Below are positions 34,916 through 46,305 of a DNA stretch of 50,516 nt, in pieces (positions within the stretch are counted from its first letter, which is position 1; every line of letters starts with the position of its first letter). Position numbers and translations under genes: made by a program. Source of the DNA: Funneliformis mosseae (lineage: Eukaryota; Glomeromycota; Glomeromycetes; Glomerales; Glomeraceae); assembly GCA_910592005.1 (NCBI GenBank), contig CAJVPP010000084.1:1-50516 (forward strand), in the 5' to 3' direction. Below the pieces are notes generated by a model. It saw only the letters and a program-made list of their open reading frames with translations, was not told where the DNA came from and searched no databases.

Positions 34916-35327
34916 TATTATAAAATTAACTTTTATTTTATATTTGATAAACTATTTGATTAATTAAAAAAATTTAAAAATTTATATATAAAATATTAAA
35001 ATAAAATTTAATTCAATAAATTTATTTAAAGGTATTTATAACCTTTTATAATAAATATTAGCAAAGAATTTTTTTTGAAAACTAGGTAACATAAACTGTT
35101 AAAGCATTTAAAATATTTAAACTAGTTGATTAATTATATTAAATTTTAGTTAATCACAAATTAATATTATATTTATCATATAATTTAGTAGTAGATATCA
35201 TATATATAGTTTCAGTGCTAATTAAAAGTATTTTACACTTATATTTCAAACAAACAATAACTTAAGAATTATAAAGTTATTAAAAATAATTATAATAATT
35301 ACTATATTTTATAATTACAATCAAAGC

Positions 35328-35690
35328 TGATTATAATGAATGAATGCTAGATATAACGAACTCACAATTTTTAAATTTTAATAATAGTTCATTATAAAAA
35401 GTGTAATAGTTCAAATAAAAGTATAATAATTTATATATAGTCAAAGCTGATTATAACAAACTTCTTTATAACAAATGTTGAATATAATAAACTCACAATT
35501 TTTAAATTTTAATAATAGTTTATTATAAAAAGTGTAATAGTTCATATAAAAAGTATAATAATTTATATAATAAACTTTTTTTTAACAGAACTGTCAATTC
35601 GTTATAAAGAGCATTAATTATAATAAACTTTTTTTTTAATAGAACTATCAGTTTGTTATAAAGAGTGTTAACCATATTATAATATTAAGC
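35328..35690. repeat. Tandemly duplicated relic rich in TTATAACAAA words
   Basis: Two units of about 120 bp (about 35328-35450 and 35438-35569) share CAAAGCTGATTATAA, ACTCACAATTTTTAAATTTT, AATAATAGTT and AAAAAGTGTAATAGTTCA. Two shorter units of about 50 bp follow, with AATAAACTTTTTTTTAA, AGAACT and CGTTATAAAGAG or TGTTATAAAGAG. The TTATAACRAACTC words recall the terminal repeat of the MITE at 34741-34915, so the block may descend from it. Confidence 0.65.
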
Positions 35691-37940
35691 AAATTTTAAT
35701 AAAGTATCATTAAATTAAAATAGTTAAATAATTAATAATTAAAAATTACAAATTAAATATATAAATATTTATCTTTTAATTTGTAAGTTTCTTTTATTTA
35801 CTATTATTTTAAAAATAATTAGTTAATTTATTTATTATTTTAATATATAATATGAGATTTTTATAATAAAAAAGAAAAAAATAACTGAAAAAAATCAATT
35901 TTATTTTTATATATCAAATTTGATTTTTAGATTAAAATATATTAAGTTTTTGCATTAATTCATTTTATTTTTTCTAACTATTTTTTTTTTTGATATAAAG
36001 TTCTATATAATAATTAACATATATAGTCTATAAAAATCTATAAAAAAAATACAAAAATATACTTTTATATTATTTTTATATTTTTTTTTAAAATAAGTAA
36101 TTAAACTAAATATTTTTAAAAATATTAATTTTAGTAAAGTATTTTTATAAGTACTGTAGAATACTAATTAAATTACTTTCTATATAAAATACCCTCTTAA
36201 GATTTTGGGTTAAAATTTTATAAAAGAACTGAATGGTTTATATAGGAATATTTTATTTTAATCAGAAATAACTATAAAATTATATAAATTATATGATTAA
36301 TATATCATTATAATTAAAGATAGTCCCTATAATTATTTTTAAATTTTAATTGAATTATAACTTAATTACGTCTTAAGAAAATTTAATTACGTCACAAGTT
36401 ATAACTCAATTACACTATTTTTTTTAATTGCGATGACCATCTTTAGTTATAATATTTATTTATTAAATATAAAATTTTATTCAGACTTTATTATTTATTT
36501 AAACATTAGTAAAATTAATTTCATTTCAATTATTATAATCCTTCTCTTAAAATTCATTATTTTCAATTAATTTATTATTTTTTTTATTTGTTATAAGACT
36601 ATCATAATCAAAATCATGTCATCTTCAGAACTATTAGTTTTAACTAAATTGTCATAACATTTAAAAGATCTACGAATCAAACTTGTATCAGTTTTTTCCT
36701 ATGCATTTTTTATATACTAAAGAATATGAAAGTTTTTTAATATATTTAGATAAAGTTAACCTATAAACTTTATTTATTATCCATTTATTATAAAATTCAC
36801 TAATCTGTTAAATTAAATATCTTTTAATTTATATAATAATATACAGTATATAAAAAATAAATAAAATTAATTAATAATACTTATATTAAAATTAAAGTTA
36901 TTTTTATTTGATATATTAAGAGGTTGCAATTTAAATATTAGCTTGCTAAGTATTATTGCTATATTAGTTACTTTTTTATATAATTTAAAATAAGAAGTGA
37001 ATTAAAATTAGAGAAGTCAAAAGTTCTTTGAGACTAGATATTTCTACCTACTATATTATTTTATTTTTATTAACCTACTTTTTTATATTTACCCTTACAA
37101 ATATATCATTAGAAAATATTTCTCTAAGTATATTCTTTAATTTAAAAATAATAACAGGTAGAAATTTTGATCTATCAGCCATATAATCCAAAATGTGTTT
37201 CTTTTATATTTAGTAATTTAATACTAATAGTATTAGAATCATGATTTTTTAAAGTATATAAACTAAGTAAATCAAAGCCTATAAGTATTTTATTTATGTT
37301 TCCAATAAGTTAAAATGAGTAATTATATTGTATTCTTTTATAAAGAATAAAACTCAAAAAATTTTGCTAATTTTCAAATAAGTCTTTTGGTAGATATTAA
37401 GATACTATTATTCTTTGATAATTAAAAGATCATAACAACTTATAAAATAGTCTATTCATTTATTAGAAAATTCAAAAGAAGTAATGTTAAAATATTTTTC
37501 TTAATATTTATCAGTTTATACAAGTTTTTTAGCTTTTTTTACTATCATATTTCTAGTAATTAGAAAACTTTATTCTTGACATTTTAAAATCCAATTTATT
37601 AACTCATTTTCTAAATCCAAAAAAATAGTTGTCTACCTTTATATAATTTTAATAAATGAGGTGTAGAGGTTTTAAACTGATCTTTTTTCTTTTTCTAATC
37701 ATAAACTTGGTTTAGTTATAAATTAAAATATCTTGTAATAATATGAATACTATTTAAACTATTTAATAAATGCAAAATCATTAACTTTTCACAAATTGAC
37801 TAATTTTTTTTTTTAAGAGTAAATCTAGAATATTTAGTACTTTTATTTACTTTAATTATTTTTAATAGTGAAATATGATATAATAAGTGAAATGTGTTAC
37901 AAAAAAATAGAATATGATAATGCTAAAAAAATCATATATA
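35691..37940. other. AT-rich region, possible unrecognisable transposon debris
   Basis: No open frame long enough to support a gene. Base composition at 36600-37700 is somewhat less extreme and has more mixed words than its flanks, as expected for old coding debris, but I could not recognise a protein on either strand. Confidence 0.4.
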
Positions 37941-38688
37941 GGGGCTAAGCTATTAAAATCACCTTATAGGATAAAAAATTGATTTTAAGTAAATGATGAT
38001 TAAAAAATGCTATACATAGTAAATATTTTTAACTAATAATAAATTGTTCTATTTTTAAATATTAAGTTGAATTAATTATTAAGATAATACTAAAATTTAT
38101 TATCTTAAAATTTTTACTATTAAATTATTATTTTATAATATTTAAAATTTTGCTATTATAAAATATATAAATTTTATTATTTAAAATTATTTTACAGAAC
38201 TAATTTTTGTAAAACTTGAAATCAATTTGTATCACTTGAGATTTTACTATTAAAATCACTCTATAGGATATTATTACACTAATTTATTAAAAAAAGGTCA
38301 ATATTAAAAAATTTTTTTTTTTTAAAAAAAATGTTTGCTGAAGTTTAAATGCTTTCTAGATCTCCCATTTGAACATATATTCAAACTATTAATAATAGTT
38401 TTAATTAAAGTTAAAAAATTTTGAATTTTATAAAGGTCTGAAACTTTTTAACTTTTTGAATAATAATGTCTAAATTTTATCAATCATTTCTAAAATCTAA
38501 TTTTAGATTTTTTGACTGATATTACACAAAAAATAAGAAACTTTGATGGCCTAATTGCTTGCTTTGTTAATAAGATAATTGACTATAAAAATTTAACTAA
38601 ATAAAGTTCATATATCATATAATAATATGAATTAAAAATCTCAATTTTAGTTAGTGGGTCCTATAAGGTGATTTTAATAGTTTAGCTC
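37941..38688. mobile_element. TIR element of about 750 bp, non-autonomous
   Basis: Left end GGGGCTAAGCTATTAAAATC followed by ACCTTATAGGA; right end, read on the other strand, GAGCTAAACTATTAAAATC followed by ACCTTATAGGA. These are inverted repeats of about 31 bp. TATATA lies outside both ends, possibly part of the target duplication. A further partial copy of the end (ACTATTAAAATCACTCTATA) lies inside at about 38247-38268. No transposase reading frame survives. Confidence 0.75.
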
Positions 38689-39175
38689 TATATATTTATG
38701 ATTTATATGGTCTGATTAAATCACCTTTCTTCTTATAAAGTATTTTCTGATCAAACTACTTGAATATTTTACAAATTTATAGGTGAATTTGTAAAATATC
38801 TAGAGAGATTAATTAGTATTTTATAGTAATTTAAGATAAATGTAAACAATCTTATAAAATGTATATTTAAAATTATTTATTTAAATTTATTTTAAATTTA
38901 ATAAAAATATCTAAAATTTTTATTTTACTAATTTTATTGAATTTAAATATATTTATATTATTTAAAGATTTTAATATAATTTTATTAAATTTACTTTTTA
39001 TTTTTTATATTATTTGCTGAATTTCTAATTTTTTTTAGTAATATATTATATATAAGTAAGATTGTTTGTCTAAACTTATTATAGATTTAACAAAATATCT
39101 AAACTTTAGTTTTGCTAATTTATTATTAAGATTTTGATATAGTTTCACATTTTTATAAGCTTTAATATAGTTTTA
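38689..39175. other. AT-rich region with no recognised feature
   Basis: About 490 bp of low-complexity sequence with degenerate direct repeats of TTAATAAAATATCTAAA-type. No gene. Confidence 0.4.
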
Positions 39176-39177
39176 TT

Positions 39178-39745
39178 AGAGTTTTAAATCAGATCAGGTC
39201 AGTAGATTTTCAGGTTAATATCAGGTTAGGTCAACAGGTCAAACTGACCTGATCTGATTTGATAAAATTCAGATCAACCAATCATTATTCTTGAATGATA
39301 TTTTATCATTCAATTAGAATGATTTGTTATCATTTGAGAATAATATTTTATCATCTGAGAATGATGTTTTTATCATTTAAGAATATAGCTTTATCATTCA
39401 ATTAGAATAATTTATTATCGTCTGAGAATGATAGTTTTATCATCTAAGAATAATAGTTTTATTATCTGAGAATGATGATTTTATTGTTTGAGAATAATGT
39501 TTTATTATTCAATTAGAACGATTTCATTATTGTTTAAGAATGATAGTTTTATCATTCAAGAATAATGATTTTATTATTCAAGAATGACGGTTTTATCATT
39601 CAAAAATAATATTTTATAATTCAATCAGGTCAGGTCAGATCAAATGAAAATTTCAATTAGGTCAGATTATTTTTGACCTAATTTGATCCTTTCAGTTTAA
39701 GTAATTTGATTGACCTGATCTAAACTGATCTATTCGAAGCTTTAA
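39178..39745 (-). repeat. Palindromic-motif repeat family, copy 2 (inverted)
   Basis: Left block (39185-39280) carries clustered ATCAGGTCAG, TCAGGTTA, TAGGTCAACAGGTCAAACTG and TGACCTGATCTGATTTGAT words. The core (39285-39610) has about 14 units of 20-25 bp such as TTTTATCATTCAAGAATGAT. The right block (39620-39745) again has CAGGTCAGGTCAGATCA and TGACCTGATCT. Its reverse complement aligns with 22090-22640 block by block. No protein is encoded. Confidence 0.8.
39285..39610. repeat. Hairpin minisatellite core of the palindromic repeat
   Basis: Imperfect tandem units of about 22 bp, consensus near TTTTATCATTCAAGAATGATA. Each unit contains the self-complementary stretch ATCATTC(A/T)(A/T)GAATGAT, so each can form its own small hairpin. 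Confidence 0.8.
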
Positions 39746-41392
39746 GTTTTATCTTTTTCAGAATTTCACAGTTTTTTTAATAAGATTTTAATATAATTTT
39801 GCTAAATTTTACCTTTTACCATTTAGACGACTTGCAAAACCTCTAGATTTCATCTAGCAACCTTATACATAAGTAATACTTTATGATTTTAAATTAAATC
39901 ATCAAAATTGTATCTCTTAAATTATCTAGGTAGTAAATTTGTCTATGAACTTAAAAAAAAAAAAGTATTAATTTTTTAATATTATATTAAATAATAATAT
40001 AAAAAAAATTATAATTATATGAAAAATATATATTTTATCAATTTTATTAGAAAAAATTTTAAATAATATAATTTTAAAACTTAAGTTTTAAAATTTTTAT
40101 TATAATAATTTTTAATAATTTCTTTAAAAATTTATATGTTTATAAAGTGATTAAATTATTTTACTATTAACAAAAATTATAAAATTTCTTAAAAATTATA
40201 ATATTATAATAATTAATAATTATTTTTTATGATAAATTTTATAATATTCTATTATAATTAATATTACTAAAAGTAAATTTTAATAAGATTGTCAAAGATT
40301 AATGATAAAATTTTTGAATTTATAAGTAACTTTAGATTTTTTTTTTATATAATTAAAAAATAAAAATTATTATAATATGATATATAAATAAAATTTTAAA
40401 TCTTTTAAAAAAAAATTATGCATGTATGATAATTTATTATTTATTGATTATTATATAACAAAAATTATTAAATGATATTTATTTAAATTTAGAAATATTA
40501 TAGTTAAGTTATTTATATTTAAGCATCTTTTTCATAATGTAAGTTTAAATAAATTTTAGACTTATATATATTAATATATAAAATAAATAAAAAGTTTAAA
40601 TTACAAATAAGAAATATAGTTTTTGAAAAGAATTTAATAATAATAAATATAATATAAATCTATAATAATAGATTATTTAAAAATTATTTAAATAATTTCT
40701 TTTTATAATTGAAAATTTACAATGAATTTTTATACTATTTGTTATTTTTCTAGATAAATGATTATGCATTTAAATTAGTTAATTAATTATACTTAAAAAT
40801 ATCTAATTAACTATAATATATGTGAGGATAAACACATATATCTAATCATTTCAGGTAAATATAAAAAACTATATAATAATTATCTTATTTTATTTGATTT
40901 AATTTAGTTATTACATTAAATTAAATATTTAATTATTATAATATAATAAAATAAAAATTATATAAAATTAGGAAACAGAATTATTATGTATCTAAAGCAT
41001 TTGCATTATTTAATATCATAAAAAAATAAAAATTTAATTTAACATTAATTTTTTTTTATTATCATCTGATCATATAAAATATTGATTATTATATTTAATC
41101 TCAAAATTTGATTAGATATTTTCATATAATGATAGATAGATATTGCATGATCTTAAGTGTATATAATATTCTTCCTTTATACTTTAATAATAAATTAATA
41201 TTAATTATTATTTTTTAATTATTTATTAGTTTTAAACATAGTAAAAGACTATAAAATTACATTATAGATTATATGATATACTATATTTGTAACTTAATTT
41301 AATAGTAACCTTTCATAACTTTTAATCAATTTGATGTTTTGATATCTGTTATTCAAATTTAACTAAAACTATTTTCTAATTTTATTATGTTA
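39746..41392. other. Extremely AT-rich region
   Basis: No gene or element could be supported. A word ATTTGCATTATTT and other slightly mixed stretches at 40980-41160 are isolated. TATA/ATTATA words dominate. Confidence 0.5.
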
Positions 41393-41652
41393 TAATGCAG
41401 AATCTCTATAATAAAAACTTTATTATAGTAAAAATAAAACAAATTTAAAATGTAAAAAAAAAATTTTATTATATATAAAATTAAAATTTAATTTATAAAA
41501 TAAATAAATCATAATTTGTATTTTAAGAAACTTAAATTAGAATTTTAATGTTTTCAATATTAATAAAGTTATACCTGATTAAATTTATCTAAAATTAATT
41601 ATAAAACTAAAATTAAAAAAAATATGTGATGATGATAAATTTATAAAAACTA

Positions 41653-41854
41653 TAGTTGCCTAGCAAAACTCATTTTAGCAAATAGCAAAAGTCAAAATCT
41701 TATATTTCAACAGATTTGTTAATAAATATATAATATAATTTTGACTTTAATAGGATTTTATTATAGTTTCAAATTTTGATGGATTTGCTAATAAGGTTTT
41801 ATTACAGTTTTGTTAATAATCTTGTTAAAACCTGAAAGGTTTGTCAGGTAACTA
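41653..41854. mobile_element. 202-bp TA-flanked MITE, nested
   Basis: Left end TAGTTGCCTAGCAAAACTC; right end, read on the other strand, TAGTTACCTGACAAACCTT. TA is directly outside on each side (41651-41652 and 41855-41856). Internal AT-rich sequence has repeated TTAATA/GATTTTGCTAATAA words and no coding potential. Confidence 0.7.
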
Positions 41855-42076
41855 TAATAAGAATGATTCTTTTATCATTAATATATTTTAACTTAAATAT
41901 TATTGTAAATTAAATTATATAAAGATGTATTAGGATACAGTTAAAGAAATACACAAGAATATTGCAATTACACATAAGTTGGATTATAATAAATTATTTA
42001 TAAAGCATTAGATTCAATTTCTTTTAATTACAATTCAAAAATATGCATAAAAATCATGACTGGTATATGAATATTT

Positions 42077-42444
42077 GGGAACTAGTCCAGCAAAAGCTGA
42101 GGTTCAGCCAAAATTTTGATTTTAAAATTTTATTATAATTACATATTTATTGATTTAATTTTTCAGAAAATAAAAATAATTTATATATAGCATATTAAAA
42201 AAATATAATATTTTATAATTTATAATTGTTATATTTAATGAATGAAATAAACTTGCTAAAGAAAAACTAATGCTTTAATAACTTCCTTGCAAAATTTTAT
42301 CTTAGTTTACATAAAACCAATTTTAAAAAATCTTTAAAAATGACAGAATAAATTGCAGTTTACTAAATTAACTAATAATTTTAAACTGCGATTATCTCGA
42401 AATCACGTGATTGCCGAACCCCGGCTTTTGCTGGACTGGTCCCC
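42077..42444. mobile_element. 368-bp TIR element with long, GC-richer ends, nested
   Basis: Left end GGGAACTAGTCCAGCAAAAG followed by CTGAGGTTCAGCC. Right end, read on the other strand, GGGGACCAGTCCAGCAAAAG followed by CCGGGGTTCGGC. The inverted repeats span about 33 bp and stand out as GC-rich islands. The differences (CTGAGG versus CCGGGG, TTCAG versus TTCGG) are mostly transitions of the C-to-T type. The outer boundary and target duplication are ambiguous (ATTT on both sides). Confidence 0.8.
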
Positions 42445-42763
42445 ATTTATAGCTAGAAAAATGGCAGAGTTTGCAGCTAAAAAAATATAAGTTTCATCAT
42501 CATGTATCTGATGCAATTTATAATGAAATAATAAATTAAAATAAAATAAATTGTTTCATAAAACTTTTAATTCTAGTTTATGATTGGTTCATATCTATGT
42601 TACACGATATTACATAATTTACAAAATTGAAAAGAAAGCATTTTTTATAAATCGATTCATTTTTACAAATATAAATCAATTTTTTTTTATTTGATTAAAA
42701 TCTAATCAGTAGATTAAATTTTATTAATGTTTTTTAAGTTCCTGTTATAGAGGTTTCGCACTG

Positions 42764-44027
42764 TATAAAAACATTTTATATATTTTTTTTCTTTATTTAG
42801 TACTACTCTAATATGTTTATATACTGCTTTGACTTTAAAGAATTAATTAAATATGTACCTAAACGGTATATTCATTGAACTAATAAAATTGACTTTTTTG
42901 ATATTAAAAATTAATAAATTTTAATAAGTAATTATTATAAAATCCGGTAGGCCAGGGAACGGGGGGATAATTTTTTATGGAATTTAATTAATTTCGGATG
43001 AATTTCGGATGATTATCTCATTTTCCAAGTTTTGTGAGGATTTTGTTTTCTGGAAATCAACTAATAATTTAAGTAAGAACCACAATTATTAGGGGGAGCG
43101 ACTTTGACAAATTTTTCTCGTATATCAAATGACATGCCTGATGGCAAATCATTATATCGTTGACGATGAGACAGGGTTTTTATTACTAATTCTGTTTTTT
43201 TAAAGAAAACATGAAATTTTATTAGATTTCGGCATCATCATTAATTGGTGTTATTCCAAAATTATGTCTCTAACCAGAAGAATTCTTTTTTGTTTTTTAC
43301 TTTAAAATTTATGGAGAAAAGATTAATTCTATTAAGCAAAGATGGACCGATGATTTGCGTGTTACGAAAATTAAAAAAAATTTCGCTTAAAGTTTTAACC
43401 TTTAGCATGTAATTATTCTTAAAGTTCATGATTCTTTTTAATACAATCCAAGATTTTCTTCATCGCTTTTTAATAAATAATTGGGACAAAAAAATATGAG
43501 ATCTGGGCGGAAATATTTGATTGGAGATAGCATTTTATTGCCACATAACATAAAGGCAAAAAATAACCCGCTTTCAATTTAAAGAAATTCTGCCTTATTC
43601 CAACTTGGATTTTAAATTTAGAAAATAAATTGTGAAGCTTCAACTTTTTTTTTTTTTAATGATCTAATAACAAATTTTCGTGTAAAAACTGTAAAAAAAA
43701 AATATGTACAAATGATGCAATATGTTGTTCTTAATTTGTATAAACATTATTTTGGTTAAATTGAATTGCAACCAAGAAAAATTTTAGTTAGCAAGTCGCA
43801 AATTATAATATGAATTAATACATTTTTTGATTAGCGCTATCGGAGTAGAAGCACTTTTTTTGTGCGGGTTAAAGAAAATAATTGCATTATGTTAAAATTC
43901 GTACGATCTTGATGATCGGATTGACCATGTATTTTCCAATATTGAATTTTATATAAAAACGCCATCAAACGACATTATCGATTTTCCGTAAACAAAAACA
44001 TTATCTCATTAATTATTTCTTTCAGTC
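42764..44027. other. Intergenic region upstream of the Frizzled-like receptor gene
   Basis: About 1.26 kb. From 42940 the composition changes abruptly from the very AT-rich desert to more mixed sequence, which marks the edge of the receptor gene's island. No additional coding region is supported. A short T-run (43645-43657) and an A-run (43693-43700) are present. The presumed promoter is the last few hundred bases. Confidence 0.5.
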
Positions 44028-45554
44028 ATGAACAAAACACTTGCTTTTATATTCTTTTTAATTATACTTATTAAAGTTGCAAGTGTCCCGGCAACCGCTC
44101 AAACAAATGATCAAGGAAATGTCTCAAACATTATAGCTTGCCCATTCCCAATGATTCCATTGAATTTAAAAGAAGGCTTGTCACAGGACAATACTTCATT
44201 ATGTCAAAATGGTTGTTGTTTAGCATGTCCTATCGTGAATAACTTTTATAAAACAGGTCAAATTGACTTGATATATCGTACTTTAGGTTTTATAAGATTA
44301 ATATCGTTTATCTGTATATTAATTTTGGTTGCCAGTTACATTGTACTGCCTAATAAACGGGAAAATCCCGCTTTGATCGTTCTCTGTTTTAATTTAAGTC
44401 TTTTGATCTTTCTTGGGGTGTCCTTCTTTTATTTTGGAGATTTTAAAAGAATTCAATGCGTCAATTCAATAACTCAATCAACCATGCAAAATAATACTTT
44501 ATGCGGCGTTCAAGGTAGATAAACTAAAATTCTTTTTATTTATTTATTTATTTTTAAAAAAAGACAAAGTTTACTAATTTTTTTTTTTAAAAAAAATTTA
44601 GGAACGATTTTAATATTCTCAACGTTCCTTCTCATATTATGTTGTTTTTATTTAATTTTACATCTCCACTTTCAAACTGTATGGAATTCGACATTTCTCC
44701 AAAAACATTATAAAATAGCACAAGCAATAATTTTACTTATATCAACTGTATTTGCAATATTGCCGGTTGTATTGCAAAAGATTGAATTTGAATTTGGAGC
44801 CGTTTGTTTGGTTTCATCTGAATCATCGAATTTATTATTTTGGTATCCTTTGGCGGTATTCGTTATTCCAGGATTCATGATACATGTTTGGACTTTTGTT
44901 TTTATTGGAAAAGTAAGCAAATGATGTGTGCTTTACTTGTCTCATACCCTAACCATTAGTAACATCATCTTCTTTCTTACAGTCTCAGTGTATGTTTAAC
45001 TCGGGTTTTGAAGATTCAACACTAGTGGAAGAAAGCTCAGAGACAAAAGGAAAATCAATAACAGAAATTACAGGTAGTGAGATAGTGAGAGCAGTAAAGG
45101 TTCAATGGCGTGCTCTTATGCTAGCTTTAATATTTATGATTACTTATATGATATATTGGGTAAGTAACGAAAATATTTTTTACATCTATTTTTTTTTTAA
45201 AACTTCCCTAACGCGTAAATTATATTTTTTATATAGTCATATTTTATTTTTGAAATAAACAGAAAATTATATCCAGGTACATTTCTGGAACCATGGTTCT
45301 CAACATGGTTAAAATGTATTATTGAGAATGGGACCAAAAGTAAAAATGCACAAAACATATGTTCAGTTTATTCGATAAATTATGTTCCAAATGTTGCATA
45401 TTTAGCCACTGCCGAGTCTTTAACGGCTTTATTAGGAGTTAGCATATTCATTGTATTTGGTACAAGTGTTGGTCTTTGGTCTGAATGGAAGTTATTTTTA
45501 ATGAACAAATTTGGTGCTTCCGAAACTTTGTCAAATAATAGATCTTGGGTATAA
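44028..45554 (+). CDS. Frizzled/Smoothened-like seven-transmembrane receptor
   Basis: Exons 44028-44514, 44602-44912, 44983-45159 and 45237-45554 join in phase to 430 residues. A signal peptide covers about residues 1-24 (LAFIFFLIILIKVASVPATA). A Cys-containing extracellular segment follows (CPFPMIPLNL, CQNGCCLACPIVNNFY). Seven hydrophobic helices are visible. They begin at LISFICILILVASYIVLP, ALIVLCFNLSLLIFLGVSFF, ILIFSTFLLILCCFYLILHL and IAQAIILLISTVFAILPVVL. The last three are the segments ending in WYPLAVFVIPGFMIHVWTFV, MLALIFMITYMIYW and LTALLGVSIFIVFGTSVGLW. This fits the fungal and amoebal Frizzled-like GPCR group; the ligand is unknown. The full Frizzled cysteine-rich domain is not obvious. 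The last intron (45160-45236) uses the TATATAG acceptor; the later CAG acceptor would run into an early stop. PolyA-like AATAAA lies at 45842. Confidence 0.8.
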
Positions 45555-46148
45555 TTTTTGGTGGTAATAAGGAAAATTAACTTTATTCGACGGGGTTTTC
45601 ATTTTTGTTATTTACATATTTCCAATTTATTTTTTCTTAAATGCATCATCATACTTGTACACTAGTCATTTATTTTTCTTATATAATTCGTGGGAAATTT
45701 GCGGGAACAATTTTTAATTTTTATACATTCATCTTTTTTTTTTTAAAAAAAAAAAAATCCATACCATCATAGTACATAAATTTAACTATTTCTTTCTCAT
45801 CAAATGTCCTTCATTTTGTAATAGTACATAATTCATTGAACAATAAAACGCATTTTAAAAAAAACGTTTTTGTTAGTCCGGAGTGTAACGTAGGACTATT
45901 TAAATACGAGACTTTTGAGTCGATGTTTTATTGGCACGCATTTGTTTCACTGCCGATCTATTACGATTATTTTTTATCACTTGAATTTAAAATGGGACTT
46001 GCCATTACCTAAGTAATATTTATGAACTATTTATTTATTATAAGACTAACTAGGGTCTTTCGAATATTCTGTGAAAAATCCGAATAAGGTTACATCCGAT
46101 TACTTATGGTAACTTCACGGGTAATCGCCGAATACTCGTGTAATCATA
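45555..46148. other. 3' region downstream of the receptor gene
   Basis: About 590 bp without a gene. 46060-46140 contains the short near-repeat CGAATATTCTGTG / CGAATACTCGTG and the word GTAATC twice just before the MITE. Otherwise unremarkable. Confidence 0.45.
45842..45847 (+). promoter_or_regulatory. Possible polyadenylation signal of the receptor gene
   Basis: AATAAA hexamer about 290 bp after the stop codon, followed by an A-run and T-rich sequence. The distance is long, so an earlier non-canonical signal is possible. Confidence 0.35.
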
Positions 46149-46305
46149 TGGGAGTGTTTCTAGGAAAATCAGGTTCCGAGAAATTTTTGACTAAAATTAA
46201 GAGCTTAATACATTTTAATCTAATTACATCAAAAACTAAAATGCAATAAAAATCTCAATTTTGCTAAAAAATTCCCGGAACCTGATTTTCCTAGCAATCT
46301 ACCCA
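46149..46305 (+). mobile_element. 157-bp TA-flanked MITE, copy 2
   Basis: Same length, orientation and internal sequence as the copy at 31159-31315, differing at only a handful of positions by eye. Starts TGGGAGTGTTTCTAGGAAAA and ends, read on the other strand, TGGGTAGATTGCTAGGAAAA. Flanked by TA at 46147-46148 and 46306-46307. It lies about 570 bp 5' of a decayed Tc1/mariner transposase gene. Confidence 0.92.

Larger units (their letters stand above)
41393..42763. mobile_element. Decayed TIR element of about 1.37 kb hosting nested MITEs
   Basis: Left end ATGCAGAATCTCTATAATAA and right end, read on the other strand, CAGTGCGAAACCTCTATAAC form an imperfect inverted repeat: about 18 of 24 positions agree from GC onward. 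TA is next to both. The CAGTG...AACCTCTATAA type of end is known from pogo/Tigger-like elements. It has no readable transposase and contains two other TIR elements (41653-41854 and 42077-42444). Confidence 0.5.

Noticed and set aside
36600..37700. Possible decayed hAT or other transposase
   Set aside because: Composition is suggestive of old coding DNA, but no protein motif could be recognised on either strand.
39285..39610. Hairpin minisatellite as a CRISPR array or tRNA cluster
   Set aside because: Units are about 22 bp with no unique spacers, and no cloverleaf or anticodon-loop features are present.
45253..45310. Acceptor CAG near 45262 for the last exon of the receptor gene
   Set aside because: It shifts the frame and meets a stop soon after; the upstream TATATAG acceptor keeps a long conserved-looking frame with the seventh membrane helix.
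46040..46145. Possible tRNA-like fold before the MITE
   Set aside because: Short complementary words occur but no A-box/B-box pair or acceptor stem could be assembled.
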